A stretch of 64,000 bases of DNA from Rotaria sp. Silwood1 (GCA_905250075.1 CAJNOP010000014.1:1008537-1072536), one strand, 5' to 3'. Positions 33,338-47,333 are shown, numbered from the stretch's first letter. A program made the numbers and translations. Notes: a model not told the origin generated them from the sequence alone.

Positions 33338-35296
33338 GATTATGAAATTTAATTCATGATAAAATTGTAGACATCATCAGAGAGCCAATGATTTTCTAAA
33401 TGGTTTGAAGATGAACATCTGTTTTTTTTTTCTTCTAATCTTTAGCGCATTTATGTGTGTTCATTTAACTTTGAATTGCGTTGCAAAGCTATTCTATTTC
33501 ATTCAACGAAATAAACAAACATAATTATCTTTGTCTTATGTTTTAATCGATTTGAAATATTAAGATTCTTTAGAATATATTAAGAAGACTTATAAGATTA
33601 TATTAAAAAGAAAGAAAATAAGATATAATTGAATTGACCTTCTAGTTATTGATTAAATTGACACGATAATATATGATTTTCTTTTTATTGAAGAAAAAAG
33701 TTTATAAATGAATCGATGGTTAAGATTTGTCTGGATTTATTTATTATAATCTCAATGAGACTCATCTAGGCTTATCATGTCTAGATTTTGACAGGTATAT
33801 TCATTTATCGGTAGTCTTTTCATCTCATTTATATTGTATTCATTGTATAAAAGATAAACATTGAATATAGATAGCGTCTTTTTTTTTTTAAATAATCAAT
33901 TTATATTAAAATTTAGTGTCTATTCAATTAATGATTATGTAGAATAAATAGAAAAAAATTAACTAAGACACGCATATATATTGATTTGTTATTGAACATC
34001 TCAATATTCTTTTCTCTTGAACTCTCATTTCTTTAAACATTAGATTGTGATTACACAAAGAATAGAGTTCGACGTGATGGGGGGATAATCGAGGGTCTTT
34101 TTTCTCGTTTGCACAATCGATAGTGGTAAGGCGACATTCTCTCTTTCTATGTGTATGTGTTCTTTTATTGATATGATTATTATTTGGTGGCGGTAGAGAA
34201 GAAGGAGAAGAGGGGGCGAACCTCATTTTAATATATTGCTGCATATGTTTGCATGTGCTATTCAATGTATGTGTGTGGCCAGTCGGGCCAAAAGAAATGA
34301 GAGAAGGAACAAAAAAAATGAACATTGTGTCGCTTGCGAACGCAAGAGAACATGTAGAGAAAAACAGAAAAAGAGACAGAAAGAAAAAAAAAGAAAAAGA
34401 ATAGATCAAAAAATGACTATAAGAGTGGGCAGTTCGGTCGACATGAGAATGGTGATGGGTTGAAACATACATTGCACCCAAGAGATTTCTTTGTAAGTCA
34501 TTGTTTTAAGCGTCTATGATAAAATTAGTTAAGATTAATCAATCACTTCATCTGTTTGGTTTCTCAAGGTTTCTTTTACACTTGTCTCGATATATATCTT
34601 TTTTTATCTATCATCATGTAACATTTATTTAAAGATTTATACATGTAGATTTAGTTATATTCTCTTTGTCTGCTTAATTTACAGATATTAATCACATGGG
34701 AAGAAAAAGGTAATGAAAACTGAGTAAATGGATCTCATTTTATTCTTTTTTTCATAATATCAAATGGAAGTAATATGAGATGATGATATTGTTTATTACA
34801 ACATAAAATTCTTATCGTCTCTGATGGAATTCATAATGTTAGTATTCTTTGTTCAAGAAAGAATAAATAAGCATTTGATTGAATGAGTTTATATTGTATA
34901 TCATCATATTTTCTGTTAGTAGACATGTTTGAATTAGATTATTAATGTTATTATAAGATTTTTCTTTTGATATAATGAAACCTTGAGAGACGACGACGAC
35001 GACGATGATGATGATGCTTGATTTATTCATTGTCATCGTCTTGAACAGTGAAAGAAAAATCATCATATAGCAAAATGAATGACATGATGCAAGGACGCTC
35101 TTTTATTTACACCGTCTTTTGCCAATAGGACATGCATAAAAGTTTTGTGAAGGAGTGTATGTCATGAGAAATGTTTTTCTTTTTCGACACTTTCGATCAA
35201 TAATATACAATTAAAAAGAAAAATCTTTTAATGTTAAAAATCTATCCTTGAAATAAAAAGCAACAGATAAGATCTTTTCGTCCTTGTAAAGGTGTG
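33338..35296. other. Intergenic region between Mic10 and tRNA-Lys
   Basis: AT-rich. The 172-codon minus-strand frame at 33963-34481 and its plus-strand shadow at 34236-34463 are low-complexity products of purine/pyrimidine-rich DNA. A (GAC)n(GAT)n microsatellite lies at about 34990-35013. Nothing else was supported. Confidence 0.45.
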
Positions 35297-35369
35297 GCCC
35301 GGATAGCTCAGTCGGTAGAGCGTGTGGCTTTTAACCACAATGTCCAGGGTTCGAGCCCCTGTTCGGGCG
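35297..35369 (+). tRNA. tRNA-Lys (anticodon TTT)
   Basis: The full cloverleaf can be drawn. The acceptor GCCCGGA pairs with TTCGGGC (one G-T pair). The D-stem is GCTC/GAGC with AGTCGGTA loop, the anticodon stem TGTGG/CCACA, and the loop CTTTTAA gives anticodon TTT. The T-stem CAGGG/CCCTG carries loop TTCGAGC, and the discriminator is G. It is 73 nt with no intron. Internal A and B boxes are intact, and T-rich runs (from about 35378) can terminate RNA polymerase III. Confidence 0.96.
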
Positions 35370-36630
35370 TCACACTGTTTTCTTTTTTGTTATTCCATTG
35401 TTACTTTTATCATCGGCAGAACAGTAAGTAAATAATAGCTACACATTGAAGTAGATGAGCATCTCATCTGCAAACGATTTACGTAGAATAGAAAGAAAAG
35501 AAACAGAATATTGGTGTGTCATCATCATCATCATCATTATTCTCTTCATCTTTCCTTTTCCTTTTTCCTGCTTTTTTTTCTCTCGTTTTTTTTTTCTTTT
35601 TCTTCCATGCTATCGGAATTCAACAGGAGCACAAACCTCATTTTTTTTTCTTAGTCAGTAAGTGAATGAACGTGATGACACTCCGGCGGGCATCCGTTCA
35701 TCACTAAATATAAGTAAGTCATTTTATCTTGAGGAAATACATTTATAGAAAAATCTCTTATATCTTTATAGCATATTTATTTCTTTTTTTCTTGATTTCA
35801 TGCAAGAACTAAATTTATTTTTGGAATTTTTTTCTAAAACATAATTCTAGCATGCACTCATTTAATTTTGATAAGAAGCACAGTCACGCTAGTACAAAAA
35901 TAGCTTTTGTCAATATTGAATGAAAGAAGTCTAATTTAAATATGAATGAATCAATACAAAAAAAAAAAAATTTATATTCCGATCGAATAAAACTATTCAT
36001 TTTTTGTTATCTCTTGTGCCGAACGAACAAAAGTGTTAATAGAAATACAGTACTTCCATTCATTAATCATTAATTTTTATAAGTAAATGAATAGAAAAAC
36101 CACCATAATGAATAAAAGTTATTATTTTGTTGTCTATTATTATAGTACACAGTTCTTTTACACAAGATTTCAAAACAAATAAAAATAATTGTAGTGCAAT
36201 ACATTTAGCAGCTATTAATAAGCATGCCTAAAGAAAAGTCCTTCTTTTTCTTGAAGTTTCTTTCCTATCTCGAAGTCTCTCGAGACACAGAATATCTATA
36301 CTGTTTCCATCTTATTATACTTTTTCCTTGAGCTTTAGTTAACTTATCATATAATTGATACGATAGTTCGTTGATCTTTGCTCATCGTCTCTATTTACAT
36401 GTATGAACAACTTCGAGCATATAGGTCGACGATCCAAAGCCAAGGTTATATGTATCCTTGCCGTCAGCTTGTTCTTTCTTTTTCTTTTTCATCTCATGGA
36501 TCATGCATCAATGTCAATTTATATTGATCATGCATATACATATATGCATTTATATTTATGTAAATATATAAACTGTATGTGTAAGCTTCAGATGTGATAT
36601 GACGACAAATGATATAAAAATCATATAAAA
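35370..36630. other. Intergenic region between tRNA-Lys and the TRIM-NHL gene
   Basis: AT-rich, with an ATC microsatellite at about 35519-35537 and T-rich tracts. The short frames 35455-35661 and 36403-36597 have no family features. It presumably includes the promoter of the TRIM-NHL gene. Confidence 0.4.
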
Positions 36631-39600
36631 ATGGGTTCAACATTAGTCGAAACGATCAATATCAATGCAAAAGATTTCACAGAACATTTTTTAACATGTT
36701 CTACATGTATAAATCAATATTCATCGGATTCACATGAACATCAACCAAAATTATTACCATGTTCACATACAGTTTGTCGTCAATGTTTAGAACATATTGT
36801 TAGTTCACAACCAAGATCCGATGCGATTAAATGTATGTTAATATCTAATCTTACTTATGTTCATTTTTTTTTTATACATATATAAATATAGGTCCTATTT
36901 GTCGAGAACATATTCTATTACCTAGAGGTAAATGATTAGAAGAATTTTTTTTTTTGCAAAAGAAAAAAATAAATAATTGAAATTTTAGGTGGTGTTACTT
37001 CATTCCCACCGTCATTTTTAGTTAATCAATTACTTGATTTAATGGTAAGTCAACGTCGTGATGTTATTCCCAAATGTGATTCACATACAAACGAAGAATT
37101 ATTATTTTGTGAAACATGCGATAAGATTTTTTGTCAATTATGTGATCAACATCAGATATCAGCTGAACATACCGTTGTCCCATTTTCATTAGCTATTAAA
37201 CGTATGAATGAAATACTTTCATTTAAAGCAACAAAAAGTAAGATTTTATGAATAGATTCTTTTTACTAGAAAAGTAAAGAAAAACCAAAGTTTTATTTAT
37301 TTATTTTTTTTTTGTATTTGTAAAACATAATCTCATCACATGAATGAATACAATAACAAGATTACAGTTTACTGTGAATGCTTGCTTCCTTTGCTTCGAG
37401 CGAGGAAACCTTGGAAAGTGATAAAGCCTTTTTAGCAATAAATCTTATCTGATTAGATAGGTCGTATTGAAATTAATGGCAGCGCGAAAGAATTGATCTT
37501 TCTTCTTGAATTATGGGTATTTTAGGGATTTTTTTGTCAATGGAATGTCATACTCAATCTCACAAGAAAACTTCTTCAAATGTCAAATCTCTTTCCGATC
37601 TAGATAATACTCATATGATGAGTACAAAAGACTAATAGAAAAGTATTGAATGAATTGATTTTCCAGGTCTTCGTTTTTACTATATTCAGAATTTGACTGA
37701 GTTTTTCAACAATAACTTGTGGTCGTGATTAGATGACGTGGAACATTGACTTTCAACTTTGCACGAGCAAAGCTTTTGATGAGATTGGTTGATAGAGCAA
37801 CTAGTATTTCCTTTCTGGAGATGTAAACATGTGAACAAAATTTACTTTTTCACAAGAGAAAATTTTGAATATTGAATATGTCAAGACAGGAGATGCTGGA
37901 AAAGTGATAACTTGTCCAATACGCTAATCTCATTGAGAACTTGATTTGTGAAAAGTTTGAAGTGGAAAGTCGATTTTTTACATGTTTTGAGAGAACCACA
38001 GCTTTTTTTTTTTTGAAAAAGTCAGTAAAATTTCGATATCTTGAGAACGAAGTCTCAAGACAGCAAATCATGCTAGAACTTTTTTAGTTCTCAATAAATC
38101 TAGTTCATTGTGAAAGTGTTAGATTGACTTTTATCCCTTACCCGCCGATAGCAATATTAAAAAATATTGTTCTTAGGCTTATACTTCAGCATAGGAGATC
38201 ATAGAAAGTCTAATAGTTTCATAATGAATCAGTTGTGTTTAGAATTTGAATTGTGCGAAGCTGAAACTAAGAAATTGATTTTGAGAATAATTTAACGAGG
38301 AAACGGCGCCAAATGACTAAGCATTGTTGAGTTCAGTCTAATAGCTATATTACTGAACATTTTCAGCTTAAACGAGTGTTTCCTACACGAGATATTGAAT
38401 TCTTGAAAAGCATGAGATTTTTTGATCTTTTATAAAGTGAGTAATCTTTCAGAAATTCGATATCTCATGAAGGAAATATTCTTTTGTGCTGAAAATGTTA
38501 GGACATTCAAGTTACAAGGACACCTGTCTATTGTCTAAAAGTTCAGGAAAAAGGCTATACTTCCGGAGAGAAGGTTTAAGGGTATTCATTCTTTCAGGAC
38601 TTTTTCATACGTCATTGAGGCATACCTTATGCACAGAGTTCGAACTCAATAACAGTTTATTATGTGAAATAATTCTTCGGTGAGATGTAACATGACATTT
38701 TATTCAAAATTTTCCGTAAAATACTCATAAGTCAAGAGAAAAGATTCACAAGGGGAGTTCTTTTAGACTTTCATAAGGCTGATGTTAAAGTCGATGTATT
38801 ACTTAGAGAGATTCTCTCTCAAAGCCTTCTCAAAACACTTGTTACTTGATCATAATTGTAATCAATCATATTTTAAAAAAATGACGAAGATTTCTTGTTA
38901 GATGTATGTGGTATAATTTTTGATCTCAATCAAAAGAAATTAACTCTAGTTCAAGATTTATTACAAATCTTGCTAACAGACAGTTCGAAATAATTTTCTA
39001 CTAACATGAAAAGTGAGGCAACAGTAAACAAATATCTTGTCGAAAACCTTTCTTGCTTAAAAAATTGTTCCTGCAGTTTTTTTTCTGAAATTGCGAAAAA
39101 TCATGATATCTTCAGAAAACGAAAATCAAAGTTTCTCATTCTTTATTGATCATTCATTTTTATTATTGATGACAATTTTTTATTTTTCAACTCTAGCTAC
39201 CAGTTGTTTGGATCATGCACTTGAACTAGTTAATAATGAAATTCATCGACTTGATAGTAGTATGGAAAAAGCTGGTAAATTAGAATTCAATAAAAAAAAA
39301 AAACTATTCATAATAATGTTTTTTTTTTTTTATATCGCTTAGCTGAAGCTATTGATCGATCATTTAATGAAATAAAAAGTTATGTTGAAAATCGTCGTCA
39401 TAATTTATTACAATCACTTAAAACAACAAGAGATTATAAATTAAAAATTCTCAATGATCAATTAAATGTTATTTTAAGTAAAAAAAAAACAAAAAAAGGA
39501 TTTTTTATGTTCATTTTAAAACTAGTTTTTTTTTCATTAGATGAAAAATCTAAAATTGAACATGAATGTGCTGCATTTCAACAAGCATCAGATATTCATG

Positions 39601-42357
39601 TACTAACACAACGTATACAAGAATTAAATGATCGTATTGAACGTATGTCATTATTAGGTGAACCACGTGAAAATTCATTTATGAAATTTGAATTTCGACA
39701 TAATCAAGCATTACAAGATTTAGCACGTTCATTAAATAGTGTTGGTCGTATACGTGTATCATCAACATATCCACCATTATGTCGAGCAAAAATTGAATCA
39801 CCTGTTGCTAATCTTCAATGTGCTATACATATTGAAACAGTTGATTATAATGGTAATGTACGTGTTGATGGTGGTGATCCATTAACAGTTAATATTTGGG
39901 ATTCATATGGAAAATTATGTGAATATGATCTATATGATAAACAAAGTGGTTCATATACAATTATATTTCGACCATTAATTAGTGGAAATCATAAAATTGA
40001 TATAAGAATATTTGATCGACCGATATCAGGTTCACCATTTATAGTTGATGTTACAAAACATAATAATCCATTATGGTCATTTGGTAAAGATAAACAAATG
40101 AAAAGAAAGAAAAAAGATGTTTGAGTTTTGTTTTTCTTTTTTTGTAAATTTAAGGTAAACGTGGTCGAGGTGAAAATGAATTATCAATGCCGGTGAGTGT
40201 TATTGTCGATGATCGTAATGAACGAGAACACGTATATATACTCGATCCGGGAAATAGTCGAATTAAATGTCTTACTATTGATGGAAAATTTATTGAACAT
40301 TTAGGTAACTAGATAATTACGTATAAATATTGTATGTTATCAAATTTTGATATTTTGAAAAAGTTCCAATGGTAAGATATGCAGCGATCTATAGATATCA
40401 TAGTTATTTCAAAACTTTCAAACATTACAGTATATACAATGCTATTTTTACGAGAAAAATTTTCCAATTGACTGATCCGTTGTGAGACAGACCTATATGC
40501 ATTATGTAGACCATGGTGAATTATGAAAATCCTGAGAAGACTTTTGGCCCTTAGCTGAGATACTGCATTTTTACAATATTTGTTAACTCGAAGCCGAGAC
40601 TCAACCAGGACAACTGTTTTTCGAATTGCGATTTTACACTCTCCACAGAGATAGACCCTGATGAAAATAGTTTATTGTGGCAGTTCCAAGCCTGTTTGCT
40701 ATTCATTTCCTAAAACACAACTATGGTAAAAAAAATGAGCCTTTTACATTGCTCATTTACACCAACGGACTTTATGTCCTTAATATGTCGGGTTCGAGCA
40801 AATTAAAAGATGTGAAATTTTCAAAATGAACCATTTGCATTAAGGTCTGTTTCTGTGAAAATTTTCTAATCGAAATTTAAAAATCAGTTTTCTTGGTGTA
40901 CTTGAGAAGGACCATGACATTGGCTTAGAAACTATCGTGAAAATGCAGTATTTCGCCAATTACCACCTATTAGCTCGAGCTCTTTTTAGGATATTTCTAG
41001 CAGTATAGAGCAAGAATTTAGAAGATTCTTTCCTCACATATAATAGACTTATCATCGGCACCGAAGTTTACTGAAAGATTAGTATGTTACGTGTTCCCCT
41101 TCTTACATGCTCATTATAACATATTACCATTAACATCTTTCATCATTGACGTATATTAACAATAGGAAGTAATTCACAAATCAAAACATATGTTGATGAT
41201 TTTTCTCATTCACAATGTTCGCAGCTTTCACATATTAATCTCACACTGATCTCACTAACAGCTTTGTCAATATTATTTACTTTTCTCAGTATAGAAATAT
41301 GTGAATAATACAAAAAAAAAATGCTATTATCATCATACGTTTGCTAATCTTTAATTCAAATAGAAGCATCATAACTTCTTCTATTCTCTACGTACTTAAG
41401 TTTCGATCTAGAAAGAATAAAAATGAATGAATATTTATTCTCCTTAATATCATAATCATATATATTAATAATAACTTCTTTATTTATAGCAACTGATTCA
41501 CTTGTTGAACCAACAAGTACTGGTTTAGCTTATCGTTCATCAACTTCAACATTCTATTTACTTGATTGGAAGAGTAAAATTATAACTGAATTTACAATAT
41601 TAAATTCAAATTCATCAACAACAAATCTTATTCAAAGTCAAATACAAATCAATCATCAAATAACATGTTCATTATTTCAAGAACCTGTACAAATAGCTTT
41701 ATTTGAACAACATATTAATTCATTACTTATATGTGACAATAATACATTATTAATTATTGATAATCGTACAGGTGATTTAATAAATAAAATTGATACACGT
41801 TCATTTGGTATAAAAACTATCAAAGCATTTACAATTAATTTACAAGATGAAATTATTATAAGTGATCATCGTATACATATATTGTCATATGATGGAAAAT
41901 ATTTACGACAAATATCATCTATAAATCAACAACAAATTGTTGATGTTGATATACATATAACACATGAACCACCTGATCTTATTGCATCACATCATAAACA
42001 ATCTTCAACAATACATCAACATACAAAATCTATAAATAATCAAATAATAAAAGGAGGTACGAATATTGTTATTATTTTTATTTTATTAAAATTAATTAAG
42101 TTGTTTGATTTTTTTTCGTCTTAGGATTTTATACAGCACTTTGTGTAGATAAAAATGGTCTTTTATTAGCTGGTAAATGTGAAAAAGATGGAAATGCACA
42201 TATTGAAATTTATGATAATCAAGGTCATTTATTACGTATTATTGATTCTTATAATCAACGTTTACGACGTCCATGTTCATTAGCAACAACACAAGATGGT
42301 TGTGTACTTTGTGTTGATTTAACAACAGATTCAGTACGAAAATATCGATATGCTTAA
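36631..42357 (+). CDS. TRIM-NHL protein (RING, B-box, coiled coil, filamin, NHL)
   Basis: Nine exons (36631-36832, 36892-36927, 36989-37237, 39197-39274, 39343-39477, 39541-40083, 40155-40304, 41490-42056, 42125-42357) give 730 residues. The RING finger spans Cys23 to Cys71 (C-x2-C-x17-C-x-H-x2-C-x2-C-x15-C-x2-C), so it is a probable E3 ubiquitin ligase. A single B-box (CDSHTNEELLFCETCDKIFC, then CDQHQ) and a helical coiled-coil region follow. Next comes a filamin-type immunoglobulin domain ending with FDRPISGSPFIVDV. A C-terminal beta-propeller of NHL-type repeats (VYILDPGNSRIKCLTIDGKF ... CVDLTTDSVRKYRY) completes the order seen in TRIM2/TRIM3/TRIM71 and nematode NHL proteins, which bind RNA or motor partners through the propeller. 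The central propeller repeats are divergent and Asn/Thr-rich. Introns 3 and 7 are 2.0 and 1.2 kb; the rest are 57-71 nt. Confidence 0.88.
37238..39196 (+). other. 2-kb TRIM-NHL intron with an inverted repeat
   Basis: Bounded by donor GTAAGATT and acceptor CTCTAG. It contains imperfect inverted arms at about 38358-38402 and 38455-38497 (ends CATTTTCAGC and GCTGAAAATG) and scattered related phrases such as GATATCTCA. Frames inside (37850-38071, 38486-38683) are unsupported. Confidence 0.6.
40305..41489 (+). other. 1.2-kb TRIM-NHL intron with a dispersed repeat
   Basis: Bounded by donor GTAACTAG and acceptor TTTATAG. The stretch 40838-40895 resembles 49851-49912 in an ORP intron, while 40762-40790 resembles the reverse complement of the sequence at about 49950-49980. 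No coding frame was seen. Confidence 0.5.
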
Positions 42358-45300
42358 TGCTTTTTTTTCTCTCAGGTTTTGTTTTTCTTTTCTTTTATGT
42401 TTACGTACATTTGTGTGTGAGTGTGTGTGTTGTGTGTGTCAGATAGTGAAACCTTTCTTTTTTTTCTTTGTGCGCTAATTTGATCCAAACTAGTGAACCG
42501 AAAATCCATGAATCAAAGTCTGTCATTGTCGATGCAATTCATTAAAGCACATCTATTCCTTTCTTAATCAAAAATTTTTAGAGTGTTCCTTTGTCTTGTT
42601 CATATAACTATATAAGACGAAAACTGCATTGTCAAGTTCTAATGCAAACTGTTGACATGTCAATGTTACGCACGAGAACTTGATAATACATACACTATTA
42701 GATTATGTAAGTCTTTCGCTACATGCCTACATATAATCTGTTCTGTAATCAAAATCTCATAGTCGCTTTTACATATTTCTGTGCTGTTTTTGAAAAATGA
42801 CTTGTTTGACAAGACGAAAAAACATTGAGAACTGCCCTCATTTCTCATCCACAGTATATTTGATCGAGCTGAATTTTTCTCCTACTGATACGAGAACGTA
42901 TTTAGTTTTATTTGTTTTGAAATATGATGCAGTACTGATGTTTGGTAGAGTTGGCAATAAAAAGCTCCCGTTAAAAAAAAACATGCATTCTTTATGATAC
43001 CCTTAGGATTTTAGTGTTTTTATTCAAATGGAAGAAGATGAAACAGGTCTCAAGCAGAGTAGGCAAGCTAAACAGTATCTCATGTCTGTAAAAACCTTCA
43101 ACTCTCTCAGACGTATTGCAACTGAGAAATAGAAAGAGTCGCTGTGTTTTTCTCTTATGACCTCAATCTCTTTTGTATGGAAGTATCCAGAGATTTGAAG
43201 TCTATGATAATTTTTTCTCTATTCTTCGAGATCTAGCAAAATGTTTTCATGAACCTTTCTCTTAAAGTGCTAGAAAAGGGAAACGTCTCATTAAACTCGC
43301 ATTGATAATAGTAGACTTTGGTTCATGTTTATTTTTAGTTTACTTCATAGGATCCGTTAATATATGTATATTCGTTTATTGTTATTTGTATAAAGTGTCG
43401 TCAACGTTCTTTCTCTCTCTCTTGTATATATTTTTTTCTTTCATTATCTGTCTTACATTGAGAAAATTCTTATATAAAATGAACACGAGAGATAGATTCC
43501 TTTGGTAATGTCAGTATAAATAAAGATTTTTATGAATAATATGCTTTGAAAAATTGTTCCTTTTTAAAAGAAAAAGCTTAATTTAAAGACATGTATGAAG
43601 AAGAGAACAAGCATCATGTACATTACAAATAGATCAAATTTCAATAGAACAAATCTTTTTTGAAGTTTTTTTCAGTTTTGTAGGGATCATTATAATAGTG
43701 AGTCAAACGATAATCGATATTGGAAGACAGTTCGTATTTAACAAATTCATACCAACGGAAATCCTAAGCATATAGTTTCGAGAAATCATTAAAAAACCAA
43801 CACTTCATTTTTAACCTTATTATGGAACTCATATCGATTTTCCAAGAAAATAGTAAGTGTAAGCTTGAATCTAGAGTTTTGTGTAACTCTTCCCTATGCC
43901 GTAGTAACTGAGGAAGTGTTCCGAGGTTAACCAGTGTGCTTTTCCTAACAGCCAAGGACAATAAATATCAGACTTCCTTTTCAGAGTTTCGTAGCAACAA
44001 AACATACACGCTGAACAGAATTAACAATATGATTTAGATTGTTTTTAAAATTTAAATGACTAAAATACGTTTGTAAATATTCTAAATATTGAAGTTTCTG
44101 ATTTTTGTACAGGTAAGCACGTACATTCAAGATGTCAATCATGACAGATAGGATTGTATTGATTGATTATAGGCATCATATAATCAACATAAAAAGTTTG
44201 AATTGATCAGGTTATAACTTCAGCTATAATCAATATCAATGTTTTTGAGTTTATTGAGATGTATAATAATAACACATTGAAATCTACTATGGATATGATG
44301 GGTGTATATAAATAGCTTATTTGTCAGTTTAATGAATGGTTAGAATAATAATAATGTTGAATAAAGAAAAACGGAATACAAAATAGACAAGGCCAACCAA
44401 ATAATAGAGCATCAATAAAAAGGAGAAAAGAAAAAAAGTCTGTTCGACATACAAAAATGAATAAGATAAGTCGTTTTGTCTGATGATCGAATACTCCTCA
44501 AAAATAATTGTAATCTCTTAGAGATCTTTTATTGTACATATTTTACATTAGTATAATAAGACTAACATACACATATAGTTGCAAAGAAATTGTTGTGACA
44601 AGTTTCTACTTATTTCTGATTATTGTCGATAATATTCAATCATTTTTTCATATCATAAACTAGTTATAATAGTTTATAGTACTAGAAATCAGTTTGTTTC
44701 ATCCTTGAGAATTCATGTATGAGTATTGAATCGAATCAATAAGAAGAATATGCACGAGGAATTCAATACATCATTTCTTCATAGAATATATAGTTTACCG
44801 GAATATTAAATATTAGCTGTGGATTGCAACAGCTTGTTAAGAGTACTTGTCATTAAAGACTGCTAATAGGTTCTATTTAGTTCCTGTCACAATAAGTAGC
44901 TCTTTATTTGATTCATTCTACAAGAGATTTTGCTTGCCCTATTTTTTGCAACCAACTGTTCTAACTAAAGTTTTATGTTCGCAATATCTTTATGTGGTCT
45001 AAATATGAACATTCAATCAGATCGAACAATACATGCTTGTACCGTTTTATTTTACCACTTTAGACAACGTCAAATATCAGCTATTGATATATTTGTATAA
45101 TCTCGCTTGTAAAAATTATCCTTCAGTCATTGACAATTAAAAACAGTTCATTAGAATAAGCATCGTAAACTCTTCGACTATGTTAGAAAGAATTTTATAT
45201 GAAACTATTTTTTAAAAATACATCTATTAGATATCATAGATTTGTGATGTTTCATATAAAATATAAGAAAAAAAACATGAATAAAAATAATTTTTAGAAG

Positions 45301-46080
45301 AAAATTTTTCTATAAAATATCATAACATTAGAACTATTTTACTCACTGCTAGTCAATACAGTACTAATCAAAACATGAAATTAAGCAAAACAAAATTCTA
45401 GATAAATATTATTTTCTAATCAATCATTAACTCATCACTTCGACTAACATATCTTCTTAGAGATAAAAATATTTATGAAAGCATAGATCTACTATCTGGT
45501 TAAAGAACCATTAATCATAAACAAAAAAACAAGCATCCTTCGAGACCGCCTCAGAAATTCTATAGGCGGTTTTTCTGGGGAAAAACGTTTCCGGACAAGA
45601 GATGCAATTACTTTTCTATCGTAATCTAGCATTAGTATTGATGAGTATTTTGGATAATAATCTAGCTGATTACATGTTAAATTATCAATTGTATCTACCC
45701 ACGGAAATAAAGTCTTCCTGTGTAGTGTTCTTTTTTTTTAAGCAACAAAATAAGATAATGTGAATAAAAAAAAAAAGTAATTACAACGTAAGCTCTCATA
45801 AATAACTAAGCGACATCTTTGAAAAGACACGATAGATTGGTTCCATTATAAATCCATCCATTCGGATGAAATATTGTATGATTCATTTGATTTGCTTACT
45901 TCTTCTTTAAACCGGAAGTAATCATTTCGATCGATTATTATTCTTTTTTATTGTGGTTTTATTTTGATTGAAAGTATTGTTATTATTTTAGCATGAATTT
46001 TGAAATTATTTAATAAAGCAAAAAAAAACACTTTAAATGATAGCGAATTAATTTTTATTTTAACAAGAAAAAAATCAGAA
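42358..46080. other. Intergenic region between TRIM-NHL and ORP genes
   Basis: AT-rich. A (TG)n microsatellite at 42414-42440 lies just after the TRIM-NHL stop. A short GC-rich hairpin (ACCGCCT/AGGCGGT) lies at 45544-45569. A block at about 43690-43980 shares short words with intronic repeats elsewhere in the window. The frames 42666-42848, 42797-42997, 43302-43508 and 43764-43961 are unsupported. Confidence 0.4.
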
Positions 46081-46140
46081 ATGAATAAAGCATCCAATAC
46101 AACAACAACAACAACAGGAAAAATTCCAAAGAATCGTTCT
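46081..46140 (+). CDS. OSBPL3/6/7: Probable alternative first exon of the ORP gene
   Basis: ATG followed by 19 codons (MNKASNTTTTTTGKIPKNRS) ends at a consensus donor GTAAGTTG in phase 0. That is compatible with the ORP exon at 47607, bypassing the 59-codon exon at 47334. It would give a 768-residue isoform lacking the Lys/Thr/Ser-rich start of the other form. The evidence is only the ATG, the donor and the phase match. It could belong to an unseen small gene, but no other downstream acceptor was found. Confidence 0.45.
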
Positions 46141-47333
46141 GTAAGTTGATTAACATTTTTTTTTCGTTTCTTTTATAGTGACTATTAAATAAAAAGAAAA
46201 AGAGAAGCAAAAGAAAAAATCAAGGTAATCATTTGCTCTACTTTGATGTCTTTCGTCTTTTTTTGTTTTGTTTTGGTTGAGAGCAAATACAGATGTTTCT
46301 TTTTTCTTTATTCCATGTCTTTGTGAATATTATTCATTTGAAAAAAAGAAAGGACGACAGAAACTCAAGAATAATCTTGACCATAATCAATTCGTTTTTA
46401 CAACCATTATGATAAATCTCAAGAGTAAGAACGATTAAGAAGCTTATTAAAATGACATATGACAAACGGTTTATTGAATGTGTCTTGACACATTATGCAT
46501 GACATAGATGCTTATCAATAAAGAATATATTGACGGAAAATGTTTGTTTATTGAAGAAAAAAATAATACTGTCGTTAAACACTTTTCTATTAAATATGAA
46601 TCTATTACTAAAAGATTAGTCTATAATTTGAAAATTATTTCTTCTGAGTATATTTCAAAAGGAATATTAAACGTAGTCGAAGGACATGATTATTACTCAA
46701 TGAAATATATTTTAATATTTATAATGAATATGACTCTTAAAGAAAACCATTTTCGATTTAGAAATTTATTTTCGTAAATTATTATTTATTAAACAGAATA
46801 TACAAATATCTATCAAAAAAAAACGACATAAAATTTCATGTAAAATCTCTCCGAATAGTAAACGCGTAAACTTTTCAATTATGTATGACAAATCTATTTC
46901 TCTATTCGCTATATTCATTAAATGTATATAAATTTTCAAACGCTAAATTCTTAAATAAACATTCTATAATTACAATAAGCACATACAAAAATAGTTCAGT
47001 ATATATCTATATTATGTCTATTAATAATCATGTCTACCATTTCGAGTTCAAACAATAGAAAAAAAATTCTTATCTCATATAACCTTCTATTCAACTTTCC
47101 TCAAATAAAAACGAAAAAAAAAAGCAATTTTTTTATGGACTTACTCAGCTGTGCCCTTCAACACAATGTAGGTGTACATGGACATATATATATATATATC
47201 TACGGTCTTTTTTTGTAACAGAGACATACGAAAAGAACGAAAAAAAAAGCATATTTTTATATATATATATCCATCACTTTCTTCATTTGTAAGAGAACAT
47301 TCGATCATAGAATGACATATTCATCGTAATATA
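46141..47333. other. Region between the two ORP first exons
   Basis: AT-rich. The 89-codon frame 46508-46777 has no feature that I can name and may be spurious. TA dinucleotide runs lie at about 47186-47200 and 47257-47269. Confidence 0.35.

Noticed and set aside
33963-34481. 172-codon minus-strand frame with Phe/Ser/His-rich sequence and a hydrophobic stretch
   Set aside because: It is a product of low-complexity purine/pyrimidine tracts. There is no family motif, splice signal or conserved domain, and an overlapping plus-strand frame is just as long relative to its composition.
34985-35016. GAC/GAT trinucleotide run
   Set aside because: A simple microsatellite outside any supported gene.
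40787-40800. GGGTTCGAGC resembling a tRNA B box
   Set aside because: No matching A box, acceptor stem or anticodon arm can be drawn around it.
42414-42440. TG dinucleotide run after the TRIM-NHL stop codon
   Set aside because: A common microsatellite, probably in the 3' UTR; no regulatory role can be supported.
46508-46777. 89-codon plus-strand frame between the two ORP first exons
   Set aside because: No motif, no splice-consistent link to ORP exons and no supporting context; kept only as a note in the region entry.
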